Shown here one piece after another: positions 48,383 through 57,775 of a stretch of 64,000 bases of DNA. The position numbers and the translations under genes were made by a program. Location of the stretch: assembly GCF_040361335.1 (NCBI RefSeq), contig NZ_APNM01000003.1, positions 180,428-244,427 on the forward strand, given 5' to 3'. Origin of the DNA: APNM01 sp040361335 (GTDB lineage: Bacteria > Pseudomonadota > Gammaproteobacteria > Nevskiales > Salinisphaeraceae). Each line of letters opens with the position of its first letter. Within the stretch, counting starts at the first letter, position 1. The notes under the pieces were generated by a model. The model was not told where the DNA came from, searched no databases, and saw nothing but the letters and a program-made list of their open reading frames with translations.

Positions 48383-50490
48383 GGCGGCCGTCCGACACCC
48401 GCACGGCGGTGACCCTGGCCGACCGGGTCGCGGCCGCCCGCCGCGGCGTCTTCGTCGGTCGCGAGGCCGAGATCGCCCATTTCCGCCGCATGCTGGACGG
48501 GACCGGCGCGCCGCCGCTCTGGTTCCTGGTGGGGCCGGGGGGGATCGGCAAGTCGACCCTGTTGCAGCTTTGTCGCGAGATCGCCGGGGAACAGGGCCAC
48601 GCTTGCCTCCATCTGGATGCCCGGCAGGTACCCGCGAATCCGCCGGCCGCAGGCGCGGCGCTGGAGCGGGCCGCCGGGGGGATGCTCCTGGACGAATTCT
48701 GCCGCGGTAGCGGGCGGCCGGTGCTGATGATCGATTCGTTCGAATACTGGCACGAGCTGCAAGCCTGGTTCCGGGACGAGGTGCTGCAGCGCCTGCCGGG
48801 CGAGCCGTGCGTGGTCATCGCCGGCCGTCACGGTCCGGGCACCGATTGGTATGCCGATCCCGGATGGCGGGCCCTGATGCACATCAGCCGGCTGGGTGCG
48901 CTGGCGGCGGCGGACTGCGACCGATACCTGCGGCGGCGCGGGGTGCCCGAGGCGCGGGCCCGCGAGCTCACCGCCTTTTCCCGCGGCCATGCCCTGGCCC
49001 TGGCCATGGCCGCGGACGCGGTGCTTTCCGGCCAGTCCGTGCACATGGTCGAGGAAGAGGGCGGGCATCCCGTCTACCAGGCGCTGCTGGAGAGCTTCAC
49101 GCGCGAGGCCCGCGATGCGCGGCAGCGCCAGGCGCTGGATGCCTGTGCCGTGGCGCGCGAGCTCAACGAGGATCTGCTTGCCGCGATGCTGGGGCTGGAC
49201 GACGCCCGCGATCTGTTCGACTGGCTCGCCGGCCTGTCCTTCATAGAGCGCGGCGACACGGGCCTGTTCCCGCACGACATCGTGCGCGGCGTGCTGATGC
49301 GCGAGATGCCCGGGCGTTTCCCGGGACGCTACGAGAAAATGGCGCGGGCGGCCGTGAACTGGGTCGTCGATCGCATCCAGGAAGCCGTCGACCTGGACAA
49401 CGCCCAGGCCGCCGGTCTGGCGGCGGATGCCATGTACGCCCTGCGCGCCCTGCCCGTGGTGGAGCATTTCCTGAACCCGGCGGGCACGCGCGCCCTCTAC
49501 CTGGATGCCGTCCGCGACGCCGACTGGCCGGTGTTGCGTGCGATGACGGAACGCCACGAGGGTGCCGCTTCCCGCGAGTGGCTGGATTTCTGGGGGCGGC
49601 GATACCCGGAGAACGTGACCGTGGTCCGACACACGTCGGGCGAGCCGCGCGGCTACTATCTGCGGCTGGACATGGAGGCACTGGACGCGGACGACCGGGA
49701 CGCGGATCCGCTCACGCGATGTCTCTGGCATGCGATCGAGACGGATTTCGCGCCGCGTCCGGGCGATCACATGCCCTTCATCCGCCACTGGGTCTCGGGG
49801 GACTACGCGCATTCCGAGTCGCCCGAGAAGACCCAGATCCTGATGGGCATCAATACGTACAACATGACGGTGCCCAACCTGCGGCTCACCGCACAGGTCT
49901 ACGGCACGTCGGACCCGAACTGGCCGGCGCAGGCACGGGCCCTGGGCATCGACATGCTCAGCGGCAGCGATACCGTCGTCGGCGACAAGACCTGGCGCAT
50001 CTACTACAACGACTGGTTGCGCGAGCCACCGGCACGCTACTACCGCCTGTTCGCCGATCGCTGCATCCAGTTCGAGCGCGCCATGACCGGGCGTACCCAG
50101 GCCGTGCAGGCCTATCGCAGTCTGTCGCGCGAGGAATTCGAGGCGGCCGCCGTGCGCGCGATCAAGCATTGGCACAACGATGCGCGGCTGGAGAGCAATC
50201 CGCTGGCCGGCAGTGCCCTGGTCGTGCGCGGCACGGCACGGGAGAGGGAAGACGGGGTCCGGGCCCTGCGGCAGGCGATCGAGGAGGCCGCATGCTCGCT
50301 GGCGGATGCCGGGCCGGCCGGCGAGCATGCCTACCGCGTGCTCGCCGCCGCCTATCTGGCGCCCGTCGGCGGTCAGAAGGCTGCCGCGACGACACTCAAC
50401 ATGGGCTATTCGACGTTCCGGCGGCACCTCGCCGATGCCCGGCATAGGCTGGTCGATGCGCTCTGGCGGCGCGAGCAGGCCTGTCGTTAG
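48379..50490 (+). CDS. STAND-like ATPase with C-terminal helix-turn-helix, second of the pair
   Basis: A 703-residue paralogue of the preceding protein. FVGREAEIAHFRRML, Walker A VGPGGIGKSTLL (about residues 51-60), Walker B VLMIDSFEYWHE, sensor VVIAGRHGPGTDW, middle motif PFIRHWVSGDYA and the C-terminal AATTLNMGYSTFRRHLADAR all occur in the same order. Identity is scattered, so the duplication is old. It lacks WD40 or TPR repeats that many STAND proteins carry; the region at 430-560 (VVRHTSGEPRGYYLRLDMEA) might be an acetyltransferase-like fold, a weak suggestion. Translationally coupled to the first gene. Confidence 0.75.
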   Translation: MRRPSDTRTAVTLADRVAAARRGVFVGREAEIAHFRRMLDGTGAPPLWFLVGPGGIGKSTLLQLCREIAGEQGHACLHLDARQVPANPPAAGAALERAAGGMLLDEFCRGSGRPVLMIDSFEYWHELQAWFRDEVLQRLPGEPCVVIAGRHGPGTDWYADPGWRALMHISRLGALAAADCDRYLRRRGVPEARARELTAFSRGHALALAMAADAVLSGQSVHMVEEEGGHPVYQALLESFTREARDARQRQALDACAVARELNEDLLAAMLGLDDARDLFDWLAGLSFIERGDTGLFPHDIVRGVLMREMPGRFPGRYEKMARAAVNWVVDRIQEAVDLDNAQAAGLAADAMYALRALPVVEHFLNPAGTRALYLDAVRDADWPVLRAMTERHEGAASREWLDFWGRRYPENVTVVRHTSGEPRGYYLRLDMEALDADDRDADPLTRCLWHAIETDFAPRPGDHMPFIRHWVSGDYAHSESPEKTQILMGINTYNMTVPNLRLTAQVYGTSDPNWPAQARALGIDMLSGSDTVVGDKTWRIYYNDWLREPPARYYRLFADRCIQFERAMTGRTQAVQAYRSLSREEFEAAAVRAIKHWHNDARLESNPLAGSALVVRGTAREREDGVRALRQAIEEAACSLADAGPAGEHAYRVLAAAYLAPVGGQKAAATTLNMGYSTFRRHLADARHRLVDALWRREQACR

Positions 50491-50514
50491 CCGCCGGCAA
50501 GGGCGGCGCCAGGA

Positions 50515-51467
<953 letters not shown>

Positions 51468-51471
<4 letters not shown>

Positions 51472-51959
51472 CGTTCCTCCATGACCAGTGGGCGGGGGCC
51501 GGACAGCTTGAGCCGCCTGTCCGCGGGCACGTCGATGCGCTCGCCGACATAGTCGGCGGCGATCGGCAGCTCGCGGCAGCCGCGGTCGAACAGCACCGCG
51601 AGGCGGATCGCGGCGGGCCGGCCGTAGTCGAATATCTCGTTCATGGCCGCGCGCACCGTGCGGCCGGTCTGGAGCACATCGTCCACGAGCAGGATGCAGC
51701 GGTCCTCGATCTCGGCGGCGATGCGGGACGGCCCCACCCGGGGGTGCAGGCCGATGCGCGCGAAATCGTCACGGTGGAAACCGATGTTCAGGGTGCTCAA
51801 CGGCGTCGTCAGGCCCAGACTGTCGTGCAGGCGCTCGGCGACCCAGGCGCCGCCGGTGTGGATGCCGATCACCGCCGGCTCCGGCCGCGAGCGGGCGATG
51901 TCGCCGAGCTGGTCGGCGAGGGCGGCGAGGGCCCGCTCGGCATCGATCGGACGGCTCAT
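51468..51959 (-). CDS. pyrR: PyrR bifunctional regulator/uracil phosphoribosyltransferase
   Basis: PRTase-fold protein of 163 residues. [16 protein letters not shown] and the PRPP loop [19 protein letters not shown] are typical. In Gram-positives PyrR attenuates pyr mRNA; in pseudomonads it acts with PyrB expression. The start ATG 51959 overlaps the ruvX stop by four bases. No obvious attenuator precedes it, since it lies inside an operon. Confidence 0.94.
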
Positions 51960-52405
51960 GCGGCGTCCCCGGCCTGCTGCAGCCAGCCCTCGAGGATGAT
52001 CTGCGCGGCCATAGCGTCGGAATCGCCCTTGGACAGGCGCCGGCGCCGGGCGCCGCTGGATCGCTGCAGCCGCAGCCGGTCCCAGGCCTCGGTGGACGTG
52101 AAGCGCTCGTCGGCTTCGTGCACCGGCAGGTCGAAGTGCGCGCCGAGTTCGCGCATGAACCAGCGGGCGTGGCCGGTGATCGGTTGCTCGCGGCCATCCT
52201 CCATCAGGGGCAGGCCGACCACCAGCGCCTGCGGCCGCCACTCGGCCACCAGGCGGCCGATGGCGTCCCAGTCGGGACCGTCGCGGTGGTGGAGGGTGGT
52301 CAGGGCCTGGGCCCGGCCGGAGATCGAGCTGCCCACGGCCACGCCGATGCGCTTGGTGCCGAAGTCGAAGCCCAGCACCATGTCGGCGCCGCTCGGCTCA
52401 GGCAT
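51956..52405 (-). CDS. yqgF: Pre-16S rRNA nuclease YqgF/RuvX
   Basis: RNase H-fold enzyme of 149 residues implicated in 16S rRNA 5' maturation. VLGFDFGTKRIGVAVG carries the first catalytic Asp, LVVGLPLMEDGREQPIT the second motif, and VHEADERFTSTEAWDRL the Glu-containing motif. The start ATG 52405 overlaps the algH end by eight bases; a later ATG (MVLGF) is possible. Confidence 0.95.
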   Translation of the reverse strand: MPEPSGADMVLGFDFGTKRIGVAVGSSISGRAQALTTLHHRDGPDWDAIGRLVAEWRPQALVVGLPLMEDGREQPITGHARWFMRELGAHFDLPVHEADERFTSTEAWDRLRLQRSSGARRRRLSKGDSDAMAAQIILEGWLQQAGDAA

Positions 52406-52955
52406 GTCCGGCGAGCCCCGAGAGCTGGCTCGGATCGAGGCCGAGCAGGCGCGCCGCCGCGGCCCAGCGGTCGGCGGTCGGGGTGGCGAAGATGATTCCC
52501 GCATCCGCCGGCGTGTTGAGCCAACTGTTGTTGCGGATTTCGTCCTCGAGCTGGCCGCCGCCCCAGCCGGCGTAGCCCAGCGCCACCAGATAGTCCGCCG
52601 GGCCCTCGCCGCGTCCCAGGGCTTCCAGGATGTCCTTGGAGGTGGTGATCGCCAGGTCGTCCTCCAGCGCCAGGGTGGCGTCCCAGTGCCCGGTCGGGCG
52701 ATGCAGCACGAAGCCGCGCTCCGGCTGGACCGGCCCGCCCCAGAACACGGTCCGCTCGCGCGACAGGCCGTCGTGATCGATGCCCATGTGGGCGAGCATG
52801 TCGCAGAGCGCGAGATCGGTCGGCCGATTGATCACCAGGCCCATCGCGCCGTCGGCGTTGTGCTCCGCCAACAGCGTGACCGAGTGATCGAACTCGCCGC
52901 CCACCACGTTGGGCATGGCGACCAGGAACTGGTTGGAGAGGAAGGTTTCAGCCAT
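52398..52955 (-). CDS. algH: AlgH/YqgE family protein
   Basis: UPF0301 protein of 185 residues; in Pseudomonas called AlgH, with an undefined role in virulence-factor regulation. FLSNQFLVAMPNVVGGEFDH, GLVINRPTDL and VFWGGPVQPERGFVLHR are family signatures, as is GYAGWGGGQLEDEI. Order algH-yqgF-pyrR-pyrB is conserved. Confidence 0.95.
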   Translation of the reverse strand: MAETFLSNQFLVAMPNVVGGEFDHSVTLLAEHNADGAMGLVINRPTDLALCDMLAHMGIDHDGLSRERTVFWGGPVQPERGFVLHRPTGHWDATLALEDDLAITTSKDILEALGRGEGPADYLVALGYAGWGGGQLEDEIRNNSWLNTPADAGIIFATPTADRWAAAARLLGLDPSQLSGLAGHA

Positions 52956-53054
52956 GCGGACATTGTAATTGAGAAAGCGGCCCCGGGTTCCGGTTTCCCG
53001 TCCGATTTCCGATCCGGGCCGGTTGGCCCGCGCCGTTCGGCGTGAATCCGCGGC

Positions 53055-53822
53055 TCACCTGGAGGTCGAGGGGGCGGTGTCCACGCTGACCGCGCCGTCG
53101 CCGGCCAGGAAGCGCCAGTCGTAGGCGAAGGTCAGCCGCGGCCAGCGTTCGCGCAGGGCGGCGGGGAAGGGCGCGAACGGCGCGGCGTCGCGCAGGATGC
53201 GCAGGGCGCTGGCGTCCAGATCGGGATTCCCCGAGCCGCGCCGGATGCGGGCCGATGCGAGGTCGCCGTCGGCGGTCAGCGTCACCTCCACGGTCAGGCG
53301 TCGCCCGCCGCCGCGCTCGACGAGGCCGTGCGGAAAGGCGCGGTTGCCGGCGGCTTCCACGGTGCGCCGCCATTGCTCCAGGTAGGCCGCGCGGGAATCC
53401 GCGGTGGCCGCGCGCCGCCGGAGCCGCTGATCGGTCTCCGCCGCGGCCGGCCCGCCGCCGGCGCGATGTGCCCCGTCCGGCACGGATCGCCGGGCGTCGG
53501 GTCGGTTGCGGGCCAGCAGGGGCGTGGCGGCCTCCGTGCCGGTGCCGGCCTCGGCGGTGTCGCGCGGCGCCGCGTCGGCTTCGCCCGTGGCATGCGCCGC
53601 GGCGGGGCCGTGGCGGGAAACGGTATCCGATCCGGCCTGGTCGGTGGCGGCGATGGTGGCGCTGTCGGCGCGCGCCGGGCCGGGGGCGGTCGCCAGGGTC
53701 ACCGTGAGGGGCGTCCGGGCCTGCGGTCCCGGCGCCGGCAACGCGACGCCGAACAGCAGCAGGGCGTGGGCCGCGAGCGCGGCCGCGGCGGTCCAGGCCA
53801 GGCGTCGGTCCGCGGCCGTCAC
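53055..53822 (-). CDS. TonB-like energy transducer (TonB3 position)
   Basis: A 255-residue protein with an N-terminal membrane anchor (LAWTAAAALAAHALLLFGVAL), a long Ala/Thr/Asp-rich periplasmic linker, and a C-terminal TonB domain (RTVEAAGNRAFPHGLVERGG, VEVTLTADGDLASARIRRGSG, LRILRDAAPFAPFP). By position it matches P. aeruginosa tonB3, which is required for twitching and pilus assembly; no ExbB/ExbD genes are near. GTG start overlaps the gshB stop by four bases. Confidence 0.88.
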   Translation of the reverse strand: MTAADRRLAWTAAAALAAHALLLFGVALPAPGPQARTPLTVTLATAPGPARADSATIAATDQAGSDTVSRHGPAAAHATGEADAAPRDTAEAGTGTEAATPLLARNRPDARRSVPDGAHRAGGGPAAAETDQRLRRRAATADSRAAYLEQWRRTVEAAGNRAFPHGLVERGGGRRLTVEVTLTADGDLASARIRRGSGNPDLDASALRILRDAAPFAPFPAALRERWPRLTFAYDWRFLAGDGAVSVDTAPSTSR

Positions 53823-54763
53823 AGCCGCCTCTCGACCGCCTCCCAGAAGCGTGCCGCGATGTTCACGCCGAAAATCTTGTCCAGCTCGCGCACGCAGGTC
53901 GGACTGGTCACGTTGATCTCGGTGAGCTTGTCGCCGATGACGTCGATCCCGACGAAGATCAGGCCCTTGTCCTTGAGCATGGGTGCGATTTCCCGGCAGA
54001 TGCGCGCCTCGGCCGGAGTCAGGTCGACGCCCTGGCCGCGCCCGCCGACGGCGAGATTGCCGCGGGACTCGCCGGGCGTCGGTATGCGTGCCAGCACGTG
54101 CGGCACGGGTTCGCCGTCGATCACCAGCACGCGCTTGTCGCCCTCCGAGATCGCCGGCAGGTAGCGCTGCGCCATGGCGTAGCGGCTGCCGTGCTCGGTC
54201 AGCACCTCGATGGTGACCCCGATGTTGGGGTCACCGGCCTGCAGCCGGAAGATGCGCGAGCCGCCCATGCCGTCCAGCGGCTTGAGCACGATGTCGCCCT
54301 GCTCGGCGAGGAAGTCGCGGATGCGGCCGGCCTCGCGGGTCACCAGGGTGGGCGCGCACAGGTGGGGATAGGCGGTGATCGCCATCTTCTCGTTGATCTC
54401 GCGCAGGGCCTGCGGACGATTGACCACCAGGGCGCCGGCCTCCTGGGCGCGTTCCAGCACGTAGGTGGCGTAGATGTACTCCATGTCGAAGGGCGGATCC
54501 TTGCGCATCAGGATGACGTCCAGGTCGCCCAGGGCCAGCTCGGCCCCTTCGTGCAGGTCGAACCAGTCGTCGTTGTCGTCGCGGACCGTCAGCCGGCGGG
54601 TGGCGCCGCGCGCGGCGCCGTCGCGCACGAACAGGTCGCCCATCTCCAGGTAATGCAGATGGTGTCCGCGCCGCTGGGCCTCGAGCAGCAGGGCCAGGGT
54701 GGTGTCCTTGTAGGGGGTGATGTCCGCGATCGGGTCCATCACCACCGCGACGGATAGCGCCAT
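53819..54763 (-). CDS. gshB: Glutathione synthetase
   Basis: ATP-grasp ligase joining gamma-glutamylcysteine and glycine. The 314-residue protein starts MALSVAVVMDPIADITPYKD at 54763, has LMRKDPPFDMEYIYATYVLE, the ATP-grasp core IVLKPLDGMGGSRIFRL and the C-terminal EINVTSPTCVRELDK. Length is standard (315). Divergent from pilG. Confidence 0.98.
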   Translation of the reverse strand: MALSVAVVMDPIADITPYKDTTLALLLEAQRRGHHLHYLEMGDLFVRDGAARGATRRLTVRDDNDDWFDLHEGAELALGDLDVILMRKDPPFDMEYIYATYVLERAQEAGALVVNRPQALREINEKMAITAYPHLCAPTLVTREAGRIRDFLAEQGDIVLKPLDGMGGSRIFRLQAGDPNIGVTIEVLTEHGSRYAMAQRYLPAISEGDKRVLVIDGEPVPHVLARIPTPGESRGNLAVGGRGQGVDLTPAEARICREIAPMLKDKGLIFVGIDVIGDKLTEINVTSPTCVRELDKIFGVNIAARFWEAVERRL

Positions 54764-54908
54764 GCGTGTGCCGTCCCGCTGGGTTTTGCGCATGGTAGCG
54801 CAGAGCGGCGCGGCATATGCGCCAAGACTGCGTTTCCGATTGTCCGATTCCGGCCGCCCGCGGGCGGGAACGCCGGGGCGCGCCGCGGGCGGGGTTAGGC
54901 ATGGCCTC

Positions 54909-54930
54909 GCGGATTGTGCTAAGAATCCGC
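54909..54930. other. Hairpin in the gshB-pilG divergent region
   Basis: GCGGATT (54909-54915), eight-base loop, AATCCGC (54924-54930). It lies in the 261-bp divergent gap and could be an operator; no promoter hexamers with standard spacing were identified beside it. Confidence 0.35.
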
Positions 54931-55024
54931 GTATTGTGATCGGTGCGGCGATGTCGGTGCCGGGTAGTTGCACGAGTCGAGGACAGTGCCGTAACGGCCG
55001 GTTCCGGCCCGGGGGAGTGACCAA

Positions 55025-55432
55025 GTGTCAGCAGTGCAGGATCAGGCGGGGGATCTCGCCGGCGTGAAGGTCATGGTGATCGACGACAGCAAGACCATCC
55101 GCCGCACGGCGGAGACCCTGCTGTCGCGGCGTGGTTGCGAAGTGTTGACGGCGGTCGACGGCTTCGAGGCGCTGGCCAAGATCGCCGACCACAACCCCCA
55201 GGTGATCTTCGTGGACGTGATGATGCCGCGTCTGGACGGTTACCAGACCTGCGCCCTGATCAAGAACAATCCGCGCTTCAAGGACACGCCGGTGATCATG
55301 TTGACCAGCAAGGATGGACTTTTCGACCGCGCCCGGGGCCGCATCGTCGGGTCCGACCGCTATCTCACCAAGCCTTTCACCCGCGACGAGCTGATCGACG
55401 CGGTCGAGGCCCACGTGGGCGACCGCGAGTGA
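55025..55432 (+). CDS. pilG: Twitching-motility response regulator PilG
   Basis: Single-domain CheY-like receiver of 135 residues. The acidic pocket VMVIDDSKTIRRTAETLL, phospho-acceptor Asp in VIFVDVMMPRLDGYQ (about residue 65), and the Lys of YLTKPFTRDELI are intact. It is the first gene of the Chp cluster that controls pilus extension/retraction and cAMP. GTG start; GGGGGAGTGA upstream supplies the ribosome binding site. Confidence 0.96.
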   Translation: MSAVQDQAGDLAGVKVMVIDDSKTIRRTAETLLSRRGCEVLTAVDGFEALAKIADHNPQVIFVDVMMPRLDGYQTCALIKNNPRFKDTPVIMLTSKDGLFDRARGRIVGSDRYLTKPFTRDELIDAVEAHVGDRE

Positions 55433-55478
55433 GCCGGCAGTACCGAACGACGCAACAACGGACCGGGGAGGGGAGCAC

Positions 55479-55859
55479 ATGGCGAACGTGCTGATCGTCG
55501 ACGATTCACCGACCGACATCCAGGCGATGAGGAGCGCCCTGGAGGGCGAGGGTCACCACGTGGCGGTGGCGGAATCCGCCTACACCGGCCTGGAGGCCGC
55601 CAAGCGCGACCGGCCCGACGTGATCCTGATGGACGTGGTCTTCCAGGGCATGAGCGGTTTCCAGGGCACCCGCAAGTTGGCGCGCGATCCGGAGACCAAG
55701 GACATTCCCGTGATCATCATCAGCGGGAAGGGTCAGGAGTCCGACCGCATCTGGGGGCTGCGTCAGGGCGCCGCGGAATACCTGGTGAAGCCGGTCGCGT
55801 CAGAGGTTCTCTCGGGGGCGGTCGCCGACGTGCTGAGCCGGCGGACGGCGGAGCGCTAG
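55479..55859 (+). CDS. pilH: Twitching-motility response regulator PilH
   Basis: CheY-like receiver of 126 residues: ANVLIVDDSPTDIQAMRSAL, acceptor Asp in VILMDVVFQGMSGFQGTRKL, Lys in EYLVKPVASEVL. PilH is thought to act as phosphate sink or retraction regulator opposite PilG. It follows pilG by 46 bases with GGGGAGG before the ATG. Confidence 0.95.
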   Translation: MANVLIVDDSPTDIQAMRSALEGEGHHVAVAESAYTGLEAAKRDRPDVILMDVVFQGMSGFQGTRKLARDPETKDIPVIIISGKGQESDRIWGLRQGAAEYLVKPVASEVLSGAVADVLSRRTAER

Positions 55860-55862
55860 GCC

Positions 55863-56429
55863 ATGGAGCTGCGGGCGCTCGCCGACCGGCCCTTCGAGTT
55901 GCTCGCGGCGCTGGAGACGCGCCTGATCGGCTCCGGCGACGCGCGCATGACGCCCGCCGGGGGCGCGGAATGGACGGGACTCGCCTTCCAGCTCGGCGAC
56001 GAGCGCTTTCTGGCGCCGCGCGCGGACGTGCGCGAGGTGATGGAGCCGCCGTCGGTGACCCGGGTGCCGGGGGCGCGCCCCTGGCTCGTGGGCATCGCCA
56101 ACGTCCGGGGCGAGTTGCTGCCGGTGGTCGACCTGACGCGTCTCGTGACCGGGCGGCCCGGCCGGCGTACCGAGGCGAGCCGCGTCATCGTGCTCAACGA
56201 CGACACCGTCGCGGCCGGCTTCCTGGTGGACGGCGTGGCCGGTTTCCGCGGCTTCCTGCCCGAGGATCAGCGCCACGAGCTGGCCGCGACGGCGGGGCGG
56301 GGCGCGGACGCCCATGCCGACATCGCGGCCTTCGTGCTCGGCGCCTTCGTGCGCGACGGCAGCACCTGGCGGGTGTTCTCGCTGCGCAAGCTCGCCGCCG
56401 CGCCGGTATTCCGAGACGCCGGCGCCTGA
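55863..56429 (+). CDS. pilI: CheW-like adaptor PilI
   Basis: CheW-domain coupling protein of 188 residues linking PilJ to ChpA. FQLGDERFLAPRADVREVME and WLVGIANVRGELLPVVDLTRL are the CheW signature; the last residues (RVFSLRKLAAAPVFRDAG) close the fold. Three bases after pilH. Confidence 0.93.
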   Translation: MELRALADRPFELLAALETRLIGSGDARMTPAGGAEWTGLAFQLGDERFLAPRADVREVMEPPSVTRVPGARPWLVGIANVRGELLPVVDLTRLVTGRPGRRTEASRVIVLNDDTVAAGFLVDGVAGFRGFLPEDQRHELAATAGRGADAHADIAAFVLGAFVRDGSTWRVFSLRKLAAAPVFRDAGA

Positions 56430-56462
56430 CATAACGACGCATCCGATACGAGGGGATAGAGC

Positions 56463-57749
56463 GTGCCGACTTTGAAGGACTTGTTCAGCGGATCCGGGGG
56501 ACGGGCCCTTATCTGGAGCCTGCTCGCGCTCGCCGCATTGTGCCTGGCCGGCCTCACGTTGTTGCTGGCGGACGCGCTGGCGCCCGCCGGCGCCGGCCTG
56601 CTGCCCGGACTGGCGGTGCCCGCCTACGCGGCCTGGGGACTGGGCGGCGCCGGTCTCCTGCTCCTGGGGCTGGTCGCGGCCGGCGTGGCCCAGGCCGCCG
56701 CGGGCGGCGGCGACACCGACGACGGGCAACAGGAGCGCTACCAGCGCGACCAGGAGGCCATCCTGAGGCTGCTGGACGAGATGAGCGCGCTCGCCGAGGG
56801 CGACCTGACGCTGGAGGCGACGGTGACCGAGGACATCACCGGCGCCATTGCCGACTCGGTGAACTACACCATCGAGGCCTTGCGCGAACTGGTGACCACC
56901 ATCAACGACACCGCCGAGCAGATGGCCGATGCCTCCGAGGAATCCCTCGGCACCGCCAAGCGCCTGACCCGCGCCAGCCAGACCCAGACGCAGCAGATCC
57001 TGTCCGCCACCGAGGCCATCCGCAAGATGGTGGATTCCATCCAGGAGGTCTCGCGCGACGCCCGGCGCGCCGCCGACGTCACCGAGCGCTCGGTGCAGGC
57101 GGCGCACACCGGCGGCGACGCCGTGCGCAAGACCATCGACGGCATGGGTTCGATCCGCGACCAGATCCAGGAGACCTCCAAGCGCATCAAGCGGCTGGGC
57201 GAGTCCTCCCAGGAGATCGGCGATATCGTCGAACTGATCAACGACATCGCGGAACAGACCAACACCCTGGCGCTGAACGCCTCGATCCAGGCGGCCATGG
57301 CCGGCGAGGCGGGCCGCGGCTTCGCGGTGGTGGCGGACGAGGTCCAGCGCCTGGCCGAGCGCTCCGCGGGCGCCACGCGCCAGATCGAGGCGCTGGTGCG
57401 GACCATTCAGGCGGATACCAACGAGGCCGTGATCTCCATGGAGAAATCCACCGCCGGCGTGGTCAGCGGCGCGCGCCTGGCGGAGAACGCCGGCGGCGCG
57501 CTGGAGGAGATCGAGGAGGTCTCGCGCCAGATGGCGGAACTGGTCCAGGGCATCACCGCCCAGACCGAGCGCCAGACGGACGAGGCCGGCCGCATCTCGG
57601 AGACCATGGGCTCGATTCGGGAGATCACCGAACAGACGGCCGGCGGTACCCAGGCCACCGCGCGCGCGATCGAGCGCCTGGCCGAGCTGGGTCAGCAATT
57701 GCGCGCGTCGGTAAGCGGGTTTACGCTTCCCGGTCGAGAAGAGAGCTAG
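56463..57749 (+). CDS. pilJ: PilJ-type methyl-accepting chemoreceptor without large periplasmic domain
   Basis: Chemoreceptor of 428 residues. Two hydrophobic segments (about 14-40 and 50-75) are separated by only some 15 residues, whereas P. aeruginosa PilJ is about 680 residues with a large periplasmic sensory region. A HAMP-like stretch ([20 protein letters not shown]) precedes the coiled-coil signalling domain with the tip motif [36 protein letters not shown] (key part [20 protein letters not shown]). Gene order makes it PilJ. GTG start 56463. It may sense the membrane or pilus proteins directly. Confidence 0.9.
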   Translation: MPTLKDLFSGSGGRALIWSLLALAALCLAGLTLLLADALAPAGAGLLPGLAVPAYAAWGLGGAGLLLLGLVAAGVAQAAAGGGDTDDGQQERYQRDQEAILRLLDEMSALAEGDLTLEATVTEDITGAIADSVNYTIEALRELVTTINDTAEQMADASEESLGTAKRLTRASQTQTQQILSATEAIRKMVDSIQEVSRDARRAADVTERSVQAAHTGGDAVRKTIDGMGSIRDQIQETSKRIKRLGESSQEIGDIVELINDIAEQTNTLALNASIQAAMAGEAGRGFAVVADEVQRLAERSAGATRQIEALVRTIQADTNEAVISMEKSTAGVVSGARLAENAGGALEEIEEVSRQMAELVQGITAQTERQTDEAGRISETMGSIREITEQTAGGTQATARAIERLAELGQQLRASVSGFTLPGREES

Positions 57750-57775
57750 GTCAGGGAGCGGCCTAGGAGACGGCC

